Of a stretch of 64,000 nt of DNA, positions 46,725 through 55,803 are shown piece by piece. A program made the position numbers and the translations under genes. Below the pieces are notes generated by a model. It saw only the letters and a program-made list of their open reading frames with translations, ran no database searches and was not told where the DNA came from. Source of the stretch: Opitutaceae bacterium (GTDB lineage Bacteria; Verrucomicrobiota; Verrucomicrobiia; Opitutales; Opitutaceae). The stretch covers positions 1 to 64,000 of the forward strand of contig JADJZJ010000014.1 in assembly GCA_016715765.1 (NCBI GenBank), given 5' to 3'. The first letter of the stretch is position 1. The number at the start of each line of letters is the position of its first letter.

Positions 46725-48002
46725 ATGTTCACTTTTTCCCAATCACTCCGCCCGTTCATCGGGTTCCTGCTGCTGGCCGCCGCTGTCCGGGCGGAGCCCG
46801 CACCCGCGACGATTCCCCTGCCGGAACTCGTCGCCGGGATTCTGTCCAACAATCCCGAACTCGGATTCTACGAGGCCGAGATCGCCGCCGCCAGGGCCGG
46901 CCTGCTGGCCGCCGGCACGCGCGCCAACCCCGAACTCTCCCTCGATCTCGGCCGTCGCCGCGTCACCGATCCCACCGGCGTGCTCGCGGGTGAAGGCACG
47001 GCCTGGGGCGTGTCCGTCACGCAGACATTCGAGTGGCCCGGCCGGGTCGCGCTCCGCAAGGCCGTGGCCAACCGCCAGGTCGAACTGGCCGGACTCGGGC
47101 TCGCCCGGTTCCGGGCCGCCCTGGAGGCGCGCGCGCAAATGCTCGCGTTCAACCTGCATCACGCCGCCGAGAAAAGCGCCGCCGTCCGCGAGGTCGCCGA
47201 CCGCTTCGCCGCCCTCAAGGCCATCTTCCTCGCGCGCGACCCGTCGGGCCTGACCCCGCTCCTGGAGACCCGCGTCATCGAGGCGCAGGAACTCGCGCTC
47301 CAGCGCCGGGCCACCGATGCCGGACTCGCCGCCGCCGCCGCCCTGGTGGAGTTGAACCAGCTCCGCGGCGCCGCGCCGGATGCCGCGCTGCAGGTGGCGG
47401 CCGGCTCGCCGTCATTCCCACCGGCCCCGGACAACGACGCGTTGTTGACCGCCGCCCGCGAGGGCAATTTCGATTTCCGCGCGAGCAAGGTGGAACTGGA
47501 ACAGCAGGGCTACTCCGTCCAGCTCGCGAAGCATGAACGCAATCCGGGCTTCAGCGTGAGCCCGTATTTCTCCCAGGCCCAGGCCGGCGACCGGGAGCGG
47601 AATTTTGGCATCGGCCTCTCCCTGCCGCTCCCAGTCCCCGGCGGCAATCACGCCGCCACCGCCGCCCGCGCCCGCCAGCGCCAGGCCGAGGTGGCCTTGC
47701 TGGTCGCCCAGCGGGAACTGGAACGCGCGGTGCTGACGACGGCCCAGGCCTACCGGGCCAAGGTTGCGGAAATGCAACGCTGGTCACCGGACACCGTGCA
47801 GCAATTCCGCGAAGCCGCCGCGCTGGCCGACCGGCATTTTCGCCTCGGGGCGGTCCCCATCGGCACCTACGTCGAATTGCAGTCCAGCTACCTCGATGCC
47901 GTCGAGGCGCTGCTCGACACGCAGGCCGAGGCCCTCGAGGCCGGCCTGAAATTGCAGCAGCTCACCGGTCTCAACCTCAACCTGGGCGGACTCCAACCAT
48001 GA
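46725..48002 (+). CDS. czcC: TolC/CzcC-type outer-membrane efflux channel
   Basis: This is 425 residues from ATG 46725 (MFTFSQSLRPFIGFLLLAAA) with a signal peptide. Two TolC-like helical repeats are visible: AGLLAAGTRANPELSLDLGR, VTQTFEWPGRVALRKAVANR and, in the second half, LAKHERNPGFSVSPYFSQAQ, GIGLSLPLPVPGGNHAA. The PxPGG loop is typical of CzcC/CusC. It forms the outer-membrane exit for the RND pump encoded two genes downstream. It overlaps the next gene by 4 bp (ATGA), so translation is coupled. Confidence 0.92.
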   Translation: MFTFSQSLRPFIGFLLLAAAVRAEPAPATIPLPELVAGILSNNPELGFYEAEIAAARAGLLAAGTRANPELSLDLGRRRVTDPTGVLAGEGTAWGVSVTQTFEWPGRVALRKAVANRQVELAGLGLARFRAALEARAQMLAFNLHHAAEKSAAVREVADRFAALKAIFLARDPSGLTPLLETRVIEAQELALQRRATDAGLAAAAALVELNQLRGAAPDAALQVAAGSPSFPPAPDNDALLTAAREGNFDFRASKVELEQQGYSVQLAKHERNPGFSVSPYFSQAQAGDRERNFGIGLSLPLPVPGGNHAATAARARQRQAEVALLVAQRELERAVLTTAQAYRAKVAEMQRWSPDTVQQFREAAALADRHFRLGAVPIGTYVELQSSYLDAVEALLDTQAEALEAGLKLQQLTGLNLNLGGLQP

Positions 48003-48457
48003 AGACCCTGCCCCTCCTTCTCGCCGCAGTGCTGCTCATGGCCGGACTCAACGGCTGCAACCGCTCCGCCGCCGAAACCGGCGAGGCCCACGCCGACGCC
48101 GCCCAGGCGGCGCATTACAAGGCCGGCCACGGGCTCCAGCTCTCGCCGTCCGCCGCCCGATTCATCGGGCTGGCCACCGCCGAGGTCGGCACGCAGGAAG
48201 TCGGCGACGCCGGTTCCGTCACCGCCATTCCCAACGCCGCCCTCCTCCGCACCGTGAAGGGTGATTTCGTTTTCGTGGCCAACGGCGACTGGTATCTGCG
48301 CACGCCCGTGCAGATCGGAGCCGCCCACGGTGACTGGCTGGAAGTGACCGGCGGTCTCTATGAAGGCGACACGGTCGTCACCCAGGGCGCCAACGCCCTC
48401 TGGCTCGCCGAACTCTCGGCCACCAACGGAGGCGTCGGCTGCGCCGATGGACACTGA
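47999..48457 (+). CDS. Short efflux adaptor-like lipoprotein
   Basis: This is 152 residues from ATG 47999, overlapping czcC by 4 bp and czcA by 1 bp. A signal with lipobox (LMAGLNGC) points to a lipoprotein. The sequence continues LQLSPSAARFIGLATAEVG and then directly VTAIPNAALLRTVKGDFVFV and GGLYEGDTVVTQGANALWLA, which is the C-terminal membrane-proximal part of CzcB/CusB adaptors. The barrel-sandwich and alpha-hairpin domains (about 200 residues) found in normal adaptors are absent, with no frame break to explain it. It could be a minimal adaptor or work with another one, such as the CusB at 34127. Confidence 0.75.
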   Translation: MKTLPLLLAAVLLMAGLNGCNRSAAETGEAHADAAQAAHYKAGHGLQLSPSAARFIGLATAEVGTQEVGDAGSVTAIPNAALLRTVKGDFVFVANGDWYLRTPVQIGAAHGDWLEVTGGLYEGDTVVTQGANALWLAELSATNGGVGCADGH

Positions 48458-51400
48458 TGCTCAACCGCATCATTGATTTTTCCCTGGAGCGCCGGGGCCT
48501 CGTGATCTTCATCACGCTGCTTTTTGTGATCGCCGGCCTCTGGTCCGCCACCCGCGTCGCCATCGACGCCGTGCCCGACATCACGAGCCCGCAGGTCCAG
48601 GTCAACACCCCCGTGGATGCCCTGGCGCCCGAGGAGATCGAGACCCTCGTGACCGTGCCCATCGAGATCGAGATGTCCGGCCTCCCCGGCATGGTCGAGC
48701 TGCGCTCGCTGTCGAAGTTCGGCCTCTCGCAGATCACCATGACCTTTCGGGACGGCACCGATATCTACCGGACGCGCCAACTCGTCACCGAGCGCCTGGC
48801 GCACGCCCGGGAAAACCTGCCCGCCGGCGTCGCGCCCGGCCTCGCGCCCATCAGCACCGGCCTGGGAGAAATCGTTTACTACACCGTTCGCTATAAAACC
48901 GACGCCCCCGACCGGCCGGCCGACCGCATTGACCAACTCCGGGCCCTGCGCCAGCTGCATGACTACACGATCAAGCCCCTGCTGCGCGCCACCCCCGGCC
49001 TCGCCGAGGTCAACGCCATCGGCGGCTACGAGAAACAGATCGTCATCGAACCCGACCCGAAAAAACTCGCCGATGCCGGCGTGAGTTTCGACCAGCTCGC
49101 CGACGTCATCGCCAAGAGCACCGAAAACGCCGGCGGCGGCCTGCTCGAACTCGGCGGCGAGGCCATCGTCGTGCGCGCCGACACCCGCGCCCGCTCACTT
49201 GATGACCTCGCCAATCTCCCCGTGAAATTTGTCGGCGCCCCCCGGCCGCTGCTCGTCCGCGACCTGGCCGCCATCGGCATCGGCTCCGCCGTGCGCACCG
49301 GCGCGTCCACCGAGGACGGCGAGGAAACCGTGACCGGCGCCGCCGTCATGCTCGCCGGCGAGAACAGCCGCCTCGTGGCCCGCGCCGTGGTGGCCCGCCT
49401 CCGGGTGATCGGGGAAAAGCTGCCGCCGGGCATCGAGCTCCGCGTGGTCTACGACCGCTCCGATCTCGTCCACACCACCATCAACACCGTGCGGACCAAC
49501 CTCTTCGAGGGCGCCGTGCTGGTGGCCGCGATCCTCTTCGCCCTGCTCGGTCACTGGCGCGCGGCGACCATCGTCACGCTCGCGATCCCGCTCTCCTTCC
49601 TGTTCATGCTGACCGGCATGGCGCAGGGCCGGTTGAGCGCCAACCTCATGAGTCTCGGCGCGATCGACTTCGGCCTGATCGTCGACGGTTCGATCGTGAT
49701 GGTGGAGCACATCTTCCGCCGGCTGGCCGGAAAGCAGCACGCCCTCGGGCGGCTGCTCTCGCCCCCGGAGCGACTCGCCGAGGTCCGCTCCGCGGCCCAC
49801 GAGGTCGCGCGGCCGATGTTCTTCGGCGTGCTGATCATCCTGCTGGTCTACGCGCCGGTCATCGCGCTCACCGGCATCGAGGGGAAAATGTTCCGGCCCA
49901 TGGCGCTCGCCGTGATGCTCGCCCTCGGCGGCGCGCTCGCGCTCGCCCTCACGCTGATGCCCGTGCTCTGCGCCCGGTTCCTCTCCGGGAAACTCAGCGA
50001 GCGCGAAAGCTGGCTGGTCCGCGCCGTCAAGGCCCTCTACGCCCCGCTCCTCGACCGCGCCCTGCGCGCCCGCGGACTCGTGGTCGCCTGCGCCCTCCTG
50101 CTCGTGGCCGGCGCGGGCTGGCAGTTCACCCGCCTCGGCGCCGAGTTCATTCCGCAACTGGACGAGGGCGCCATCGCCCTGCAGATGATCCGCGGCAACA
50201 GCGTCGGCCTCGACGCGTCCATCGACCTGCAGCGCCGCTCCGAGCGGCTCCTGCGGGAGAAATTCCCGGAGATCCGCCACCTCTTCGCCCGTCTGGGCAC
50301 CGCCGAGATCGCGATGGATCCGATGGGACCGAACACCTCCGACACCTACGTCTTCTTCCACCCGCGCGACACCTGGCGCCGGATCGGCGGACGCCCGGCC
50401 ACCAAGGCGGAGCTGGTCGAACTCATCCGCGCCGAACTGACCGCGACCATCCCCGGTCAGACCTACCTCTTCACGCAACCCGTCCAGCTGCGCTTCAACG
50501 AGATCATGGCCGGGGCCCGCGCCGACCTCTCGCTCAAGATCTACGGCGACGACTTCGCGGAGCTCGAGCGCCTGGCCGCCGCCGCGCGCGACCTGCTCCG
50601 CGGCATACCCGGCGGGGGTGACGTCGAATTCGACGCCCTGGGCCGCGTGCCCGTCCTGGAAATCACGGCGAAACGCGGATCTCTCCAGCGCCTCAACCTG
50701 CACGCCGACGAGATCAACCGCGTCGTCGCCACCGCCCTCGGCGGCCGCGAGGCCGGCGCCCTCGTCGAGGGCAGCCGCCGCGTACCGGTCGTCGTGCGCC
50801 TGCCCGAGTCCAGCCGGCTCGACCTCGCCGCCCTGCGCGAACTGCCTGTGCGCACCGATGAGGACGACGGCGTGCAGGTGCCGCTGTCGCGCCTCGCCGA
50901 CCTCACCGTGGCCGACCGGGTCGGCACCATCACGCGCGAGGACACGCAGCGCCGCGTCGCCATTCTCATCAACGTCCGCGGCCGCGACACCGAGAGCTTC
51001 GTGCACGAGGCCGCGGCCGCGCTCCGGCGTTCGCTGCCCTTCCCACCGGGCTACACGTTCGAGTTCGGCGGCCAGTTCGAGAACCTCCAGGCCGCCCGCG
51101 CCCGCCTCGCGCTGATCGTGCCCGCCGCCCTCGCCCTGATCTTCGCGCTCATCTACCTGACCTTCGGCAGCGCCCGCCAGGCCGCGATGATCTTCGTCTG
51201 CGTGCCGCTGGCCGCCGTCGGCGGGGTCGCCGCGCTCTGGCTGCGCGGCCTGCCGTTCACGATTCCCGCGGCCGTCGGCTTTGTCGCCCTCTCCGGCATC
51301 GCCGTGCTCAACGGCATCATGCTGCTGAGTTTCATCAACCTCCTGCGCCAGCAGGGCCGCGCCGTGCGCCCCGCCGTGGTCGAGGGTACGCTCACCCGGT

Positions 51401-51600
51401 TGCGGCCGCTGCTCATGACCGCCCTCGTCGCGTCGCTCGGTTTCCTGCCAATGGCGCTCTCCACCGGCCCCGGCGCCGAGGTGCAGCGCCCGCTCGCGAC
51501 CGTCGTCATCGGCGGCATCCTCACCTCCACCCTCCTCACCCTCCTCGTGCTGCCGGTGATCTACGACTGGATCGAAGGCAGGAAAGCAAAAACCAATTAA
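48457..51600 (+). CDS. czcA: CzcA-type heavy-metal efflux RND permease
   Basis: This is 1047 residues from ATG 48457, translationally coupled to the mini-adaptor (TGATG). Twelve-helix HME-RND architecture is complete: N-terminal helix LVIFITLLFVIAGLWSATRV, DAVPDITSPQVQVNT, TM4 proton-relay region GAIDFGLIVDGSIVMVEHIF, and the second half LTFGSARQAAMIFVCVPLAA and GFVALSGIAVLNGIMLLSFI. It exports divalent or monovalent metal from periplasm through the TolC-type channel. Unlike the frameshifted cusA upstream it is intact. The metal cannot be assigned with certainty. DFG in TM4 is common in the Co/Zn/Cd branch. Confidence 0.95.
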   Translation: MLNRIIDFSLERRGLVIFITLLFVIAGLWSATRVAIDAVPDITSPQVQVNTPVDALAPEEIETLVTVPIEIEMSGLPGMVELRSLSKFGLSQITMTFRDGTDIYRTRQLVTERLAHARENLPAGVAPGLAPISTGLGEIVYYTVRYKTDAPDRPADRIDQLRALRQLHDYTIKPLLRATPGLAEVNAIGGYEKQIVIEPDPKKLADAGVSFDQLADVIAKSTENAGGGLLELGGEAIVVRADTRARSLDDLANLPVKFVGAPRPLLVRDLAAIGIGSAVRTGASTEDGEETVTGAAVMLAGENSRLVARAVVARLRVIGEKLPPGIELRVVYDRSDLVHTTINTVRTNLFEGAVLVAAILFALLGHWRAATIVTLAIPLSFLFMLTGMAQGRLSANLMSLGAIDFGLIVDGSIVMVEHIFRRLAGKQHALGRLLSPPERLAEVRSAAHEVARPMFFGVLIILLVYAPVIALTGIEGKMFRPMALAVMLALGGALALALTLMPVLCARFLSGKLSERESWLVRAVKALYAPLLDRALRARGLVVACALLLVAGAGWQFTRLGAEFIPQLDEGAIALQMIRGNSVGLDASIDLQRRSERLLREKFPEIRHLFARLGTAEIAMDPMGPNTSDTYVFFHPRDTWRRIGGRPATKAELVELIRAELTATIPGQTYLFTQPVQLRFNEIMAGARADLSLKIYGDDFAELERLAAAARDLLRGIPGGGDVEFDALGRVPVLEITAKRGSLQRLNLHADEINRVVATALGGREAGALVEGSRRVPVVVRLPESSRLDLAALRELPVRTDEDDGVQVPLSRLADLTVADRVGTITREDTQRRVAILINVRGRDTESFVHEAAAALRRSLPFPPGYTFEFGGQFENLQAARARLALIVPAALALIFALIYLTFGSARQAAMIFVCVPLAAVGGVAALWLRGLPFTIPAAVGFVALSGIAVLNGIMLLSFINLLRQQGRAVRPAVVEGTLTRLRPLLMTALVASLGFLPMALSTGPGAEVQRPLATVVIGGILTSTLLTLLVLPVIYDWIEGRKAKTN

Positions 51601-51668
51601 CCACGGATTTCACGGATGGCACGGATCCGAATCCCATCCGCGCAATCCGCGATATCCGCGGAAAAATA
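51600..51668. repeat. CACGGAT-word inverted repeat
   Basis: CCACGGATTTCACGGATGGC followed by GCGCAATCCGCGATATCCGC. The same words recur at 62150-62180 and 63448-63517. It lies between czcA and the next gene. Confidence 0.7.
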
Positions 51669-51673
51669 ATCTC

Positions 51674-52115
51674 ATGAAAACCAGACACCTCCTCCTCGCC
51701 TTGGTGGCCTGCGCCACCGCCTCCCTCGCCTTGGGCGAGGACAGGATCGTCGCCGGGCCCAAGGGCGGGCGCCTGCTCGCCACCGCGCCGCACGCGACCG
51801 AGTTCTTCGTGACCGCCGACCGCAAGGTCGAGATCACCTTCTATGATGCGGCCCCTGAAGCCAGTGACGCCCGCGACCCAGGTCGTCACGGTCACCGCCG
51901 AAACCACCGACGGCCGGGTGACGATCCCGCTCACGCCCAATGGCGATGCCTTGGTTTCAAGTCGGCCCTTGCCGGCCGGGGAAGCCTACCGCGTGGTCGT
52001 ACAGGTCCGCGCCGCCCCCGGCGACAAGCCGAAAAATTTCCGCATCGATCTCAACCTCGCGACCTGCAGCGGCTGCCAGCACGCCGAGTACGCCTGTACC
52101 TGCACGGAGCATTGA
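51674..52115 (+). CDS. Small secreted metal-efflux-associated protein, one frameshift
   Basis: Start ATG 51674 (MKTRHLLLALVACATASLAL) with a signal peptide, then PKGGRLLATAPHATEFFVTA and ADRKVEITFYDA. At the C4 run 51852-51855 the frame must drop one base to continue as LKPVTPATQVVTVTAETTDG ... FRIDLNLATCSGCQHAEYAC then TCTEH to TGA 52115. The C-terminal Cys/His cluster could bind metal. The GG-L pattern resembles the lipoprotein at 53219. It is the last gene of the czc operon, 73 bp after czcA. The role is inferred from position only. Confidence 0.65.
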
Positions 52116-52134
52116 ACCGACCGCTGGTGCGAGA

Positions 52135-52364
52135 TGTAGGGCGGGGATTCCTCCTTCGCCGGGCCTACGGAGGACAGGTCCGATCCCCGCCTTTGTATTA
52201 ATCCGCTTACCCCATCTTTCTCTTTCCTCTTTATCTTTCTCTTTCGTCAGGTCGCGACTCCCGCCAATCCCTCAGGCCCGAGAAAGAGAAAGATTAAGAG
52301 AAAGAGAAAGATTGGAATCTAGCGCGGGTAACAAAAAGGCGGGGATCGGAATCCCCGCCCTACA
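52135..52364. repeat. Composite nested repeat with family J core, copy 3
   Basis: TGTAGGGCGGGGATTCCTCC, inner hairpin CGCCGGGCCTACGGAGGACA, CCGATCCCCGCC, then a complete J palindrome (TCTTTCTCTTTCCTCTTTAT ... AGAAAGAGAAAGATTGGAAT), then GGCGGGGATCGGAATCCCCG and CCCTACA. The J insert here carries both arms, whereas copies 1 and 2 carry one arm plus family E. The 290-bp gap has no gene. Confidence 0.85.
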
Positions 52365-52405
52365 ATGACAAAGGCCGCCTTGGCGGCTGGCCGTAATCCC
52401 CGACC

Positions 52406-52909
52406 TTACTTCTCCCCGAGCAATTCCTTCTCAAGATGGTGGTCGAGATAGAAGCTGCCGCCGCCGCAGGAGGCGCGCTCCACCTTGGCGACCATCTTCT
52501 CACCCCAGGCCTCCTCCTCCACCTGCTCGTTGATGAACCACTGGAGCATGATCTGCACCGGGTAATCGTTGTGCTGCAGCGCGGCGGCATAGGCGGCATT
52601 GATGCCCGCGGTGTTGGTCCGCTCGAGTTCGAGGGCCGTCCGGGCCACGTCAATCAGGCTGGGAAATTCATGGCGGGGGGCCGGCAGCGCGCCGATCCGG
52701 GGCAACACGCCACGGTCCACCAGGTGCGCCAGCATCTTGCCCGCATGCTCGCGTTCCTCACCCGCCTGCCGATGGAAGAATTTGCCGAAGCCGTCCCAAT
52801 CCCTCACCTGGCACCAATAGGCCATGGCCAGGTAGCAGTTGGCGGCGTAAAGTTCGTGCGTGAGTTGCTTTTCAATGGCTTCGACAACGGCGGGGACGGG
52901 TATGCTCAT
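52406..52909 (-). CDS. Ferritin (FtnA-like)
   Basis: This 167-residue protein starts at ATG 52909 (MSIPVPAVVEAIEKQLTHEL). It shows the four-helix ferritin pattern with ferroxidase ligands: Glu in QLTHELYAANCYLA (residue about 19), E-x-x-H in QAGEEREHAGKMLAHL, and E-x-x-x-E in INEQVEEEAWGEKM; Y at AANCYLAMAYW. It stores iron as ferric mineral in the cytoplasm. No heme-binding Met pattern of bacterioferritin was seen. It is transcribed opposite to the surrounding metal genes. A Fur site was not identified in the 52910-53218 gap. Confidence 0.93.
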   Translation of the reverse strand: MSIPVPAVVEAIEKQLTHELYAANCYLAMAYWCQVRDWDGFGKFFHRQAGEEREHAGKMLAHLVDRGVLPRIGALPAPRHEFPSLIDVARTALELERTNTAGINAAYAAALQHNDYPVQIMLQWFINEQVEEEAWGEKMVAKVERASCGGGSFYLDHHLEKELLGEK

Positions 52910-53030
52910 AGGGATGATGGTTAAGCTGGAGACAGGCCGTGACGGCCTCGTCCCAAGGCAATCGCGGAGCGGAACGTTGTCAAACCCGGTAGATCAGTCG
53001 GAACCCAAGCCTCAAAAGCAAAAGCATTAT

Positions 53031-53111
53031 TAACCGCAGAGATCGCAAAGAACACATGGATAAAATCAAATCCCGATCCGGTCTTTGCGTTCCTTGCGTT
53101 CTTTGCGGTAA
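53031..53111. repeat. Inverted word-type repeat upstream of a lipoprotein gene
   Basis: ACCGCAGAGATCGCAAAGAA pairs with TTCCTTGCGTTCTTTGCGGT, enclosing about 45 bp. It is related to the cell-like CGCAAAG words at 17345 and 22470. No gene is seen in 52910-53218. Confidence 0.7.
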
Positions 53112-53218
53112 AATCCGGATTCTCCTACTCCACGTCATTTCGTCTCCCCACCTGGCATCTGCAGAGTTGCGATCATACCGGACTCGCCCGATATCATGGG
53201 ACTCCTCCAATCTGCCAT

Positions 53219-53677
53219 ATGAAGCGTTCACTCTTGTATGCCATGTGCCTGTTGATCGCCGGTTTCCTCTGCAGTTGTGAGCGCCCGCCGGCGCCGGCGA
53301 ATCACGTTGCACCGGTGCACCATCACACCGCGCCGCACGGCGGGCTCCTCGTCGAGGTCGGCTCGCACCAGTTCAATCTCGAGCTCCTGCACGATGCCGC
53401 GACTGGCACGCTCACGCTGTACACCCTCGACGCCCACGCCGAGCACTTCATCCGCACCGCGATGAAGGCCATTGATGTCACCCTCCACACCGGCGGCCAG
53501 GTCCGCTCCCTCACCCTCAAGCCGGTCGCCAATCCCGCCACCGGCGAGACCGTCGGCGCCACCTCGCAATACGAAGCCCAGGCCGACTGGCTGAAAGCCG
53601 CCGGCGAGATTTCCGGCATCATCACCGAACTTGATTTCAACGGCGTGAAGTTCTCCGGCATCCCCTTCGACCAGTAG
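53219..53677 (+). CDS. Small His-rich lipoprotein, metal-associated
   Basis: This is 152 residues from ATG 53219. A lipobox is present (LLIAGFLCSC). A His stretch follows (VAPVHHHTAPHGGLLVEVGS), then beta sequence QFNLELLHDAATGTLTLYTL and a C-terminal SGIITELDFNGVKFSGIPFD. The PHGG-LVEVG start resembles small proteins found beside Cus/Czc pumps, including the neighbour at 51674. It probably sits in the periplasm at the outer membrane and binds metal; this is inferred. TAG stop at 53675-53677 is within the GTAGGGCAGG end of a family F hairpin. Confidence 0.65.
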   Translation: MKRSLLYAMCLLIAGFLCSCERPPAPANHVAPVHHHTAPHGGLLVEVGSHQFNLELLHDAATGTLTLYTLDAHAEHFIRTAMKAIDVTLHTGGQVRSLTLKPVANPATGETVGATSQYEAQADWLKAAGEISGIITELDFNGVKFSGIPFDQ

Positions 53678-53698
53678 GGCAGGTCTCTGACCTGCCAC
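53674..53698. repeat. Family F hairpin
   Basis: GTAGGGCAGGTCTCTGACCTGCC is a self-complementary short hairpin. Other copies are at 60788-60865 (double) and 63409-63432. It supplies the stop codon of the preceding gene. Confidence 0.85.
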
Positions 53699-53827
53699 GA
53701 GTCAGCCGCAGACGGACAGTCACCACCGAGACGGTAACCAAGAAACCAGGGACGCATCGGCTCCGCCGCCTGGCGCTCTCGCGATTTCCCCGATTACACT
53801 CTCAACGATCTCCCCTCCTCCTGGATC

Positions 53828-55675
53828 ATGAAACCCGCATGGTTAGCCGCGTCGGTTGCACGTAAAGTCACCTTGCTGCTTTCAGCGCTGGTCCTGACCG
53901 CCCACCCGGCCCAAGCCGACGAGTGGCGGAAGTACGAGGCCGATCACCTGACGGTTTACAGCGACAGCTCGCCCAACCGGGCCAGGTCCATGATGCGGGA
54001 AATCGCCGCCTACCAGTTGGCGGCCCGGACCCTGTTGCTGCCGGCGGGAAGTCCGTTCCCGCACACCATCCTCGTGCTGTTCGAAAAGGACGAGGAATAC
54101 GAAAAATACTACCAGTCGCAAAAAATGGAATATGGCACGAAAATCATCCTCCACGCCTCGCGACCGATCGGCCGCAGAAGACTGGTCGCAACCGTCAACG
54201 ACTCGCGTCTCGATCGACGCATCGGGTCGATTGTCGCATTTGAGTCCGCCAGCCTGCTTTCCTGGTATGACGAGGCTCCGCCCAACTGGATGAAATACGC
54301 GGTGCAAACCGCCTTTGAAAAATTCCGCTTCCGCTTCGGCACGATCGATTTTGCGGAAGCCAATGATGATCAGCGCATCAATCTGAAAAAATCCGAGTGG
54401 CGCGATTGGTCCGTCGCCGTGGCCGGCGCCCCCGACGAAGTGATGGAACGGGAGAAAACCCCCACCAACACGGTCCAGGCCCAGCTTTGGCTGCTCGGGG
54501 ACTGGATGCTGTTCGGCTCCGCCCCGCAGGGAACCGCCTGCCTGAATCTGTGCCAATCGCTCCGGACCGACGCTGCATCAACCATGGCCGCATTCGAACG
54601 CGGCATTGGCATGAGCAGCGCGCAACTCACCGATCAGCTACGGCAGCATTTCAAAAAACCGTACCACAGCCGGTCGCTGCGCTTCGACACCGCCGGCTTC
54701 GACGCCAGCGTGCGCGAATCGCCGGCCAGCGCCCAGGAATTGCACCTGATAAGATTTCAACTGCTGTTCGGCCGGGAACCCATTGACACCGCCTTCGAGG
54801 CCCTGCAGCGGGCCGTGGCTGAAGGACCCGCTTCCGATGATTTGCGCATCGCCCGCGTCCTCGGCGCCAAACTCCAGAATGACCGTGAAACGATGATCGC
54901 CGTATGCCGCGAAGCCATCGCCGCAGGGACCCGCGACCCGTTTTTTTACCTGAATTCAGCCGAAGCCCGCCTGTATCATGAAACCTATTCACCGAATGAG
55001 CACTTTGGCCTGCTCCGCAATTCGCGTAGCAGCCTAAATGCCACCGTCCCGGAGGTTCAGGCCGCCCTGGACGAATACCGGACCGCCCAGCGACTGGATC
55101 CGGCCAATCCTTTCATCCATGCGTTGCTGGCCCAGGCGATCGATCAATTGCCATCGGTCACGCGGGAGCACGCCGAGGAACTGACCCCCGGGCTGACGAT
55201 CCATCCCAACGGCCTTTATATCCGGCTGGTGCGGGGCTACGTTTACAAACGCCTCGGGGCCACGGCGGAGTCGGAGGCTGATTTTGAATATCTCCTCACA
55301 GTCCATCCCGACAGCCCGCAGGCTCGCATCATACTAAAGCAGCGTGAAAAGCAGGCCACAGCCGAGGCCAATGCGGAAGCAAACAAAACCCTGGCCGGGC
55401 TGTATTCCCAGCGCCGCTTCGCCGCGGCGCGCCGGGTTCTCATCGAGATGCGTGCCAATGAAAAAAACGTTTCCAGGCAGCGGGCGTTTGAAAAGGAAAT
55501 CAAGCGGTTGGAGGAATTGCTCGACTGGGATGAGGTTACCACCCTCATGAATGCGAAGCGCTGGGCCGAAGTGGCAATAGCCGCAGAGAGCTACATTGAG
55601 CACTTTCCGAAAAGCCACCGTGTCCAAGTCATGAAGAACCGCCTGCACTCAGCCCAGGAACAGCTCCGCCGCTGA
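53828..55675 (+). CDS. Secreted TPR-containing hypothetical protein
   Basis: This is 615 residues from ATG 53828 with a signal peptide (VTLLLSALVLTAHPAQA). Residues 31-290 form a globular part starting EWRKYEADHLTVYSDSSPNR, in which VYSD..P.RA.....EI.A YQ resembles the DUF1570/peptidase-like modules that precede TPRs, though the zinc motif HExxH is absent (VAFESASLLSWYDEAPPNWM). From about 320 on, helical TPR-like repeats dominate (AFEALQRAVAEGPASDDLRI, YVYKRLGATAESEADFEYLL). It is probably periplasmic. The function is unknown. Confidence 0.7.
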   Translation: MKPAWLAASVARKVTLLLSALVLTAHPAQADEWRKYEADHLTVYSDSSPNRARSMMREIAAYQLAARTLLLPAGSPFPHTILVLFEKDEEYEKYYQSQKMEYGTKIILHASRPIGRRRLVATVNDSRLDRRIGSIVAFESASLLSWYDEAPPNWMKYAVQTAFEKFRFRFGTIDFAEANDDQRINLKKSEWRDWSVAVAGAPDEVMEREKTPTNTVQAQLWLLGDWMLFGSAPQGTACLNLCQSLRTDAASTMAAFERGIGMSSAQLTDQLRQHFKKPYHSRSLRFDTAGFDASVRESPASAQELHLIRFQLLFGREPIDTAFEALQRAVAEGPASDDLRIARVLGAKLQNDRETMIAVCREAIAAGTRDPFFYLNSAEARLYHETYSPNEHFGLLRNSRSSLNATVPEVQAALDEYRTAQRLDPANPFIHALLAQAIDQLPSVTREHAEELTPGLTIHPNGLYIRLVRGYVYKRLGATAESEADFEYLLTVHPDSPQARIILKQREKQATAEANAEANKTLAGLYSQRRFAAARRVLIEMRANEKNVSRQRAFEKEIKRLEELLDWDEVTTLMNAKRWAEVAIAAESYIEHFPKSHRVQVMKNRLHSAQEQLRR

Positions 55676-55803
55676 ATCCGGCGCACTCTTTGCCAGCCGC
55701 CGCGGATCAGGCCCCGGGTACCGGACCGCTGATTTTCGCTCCTTAGCGTTATCCCAACCCGCGCTTGCTTAGTCGCCCCCGGCGAATTCAGTTAACCCCT
55801 CGC

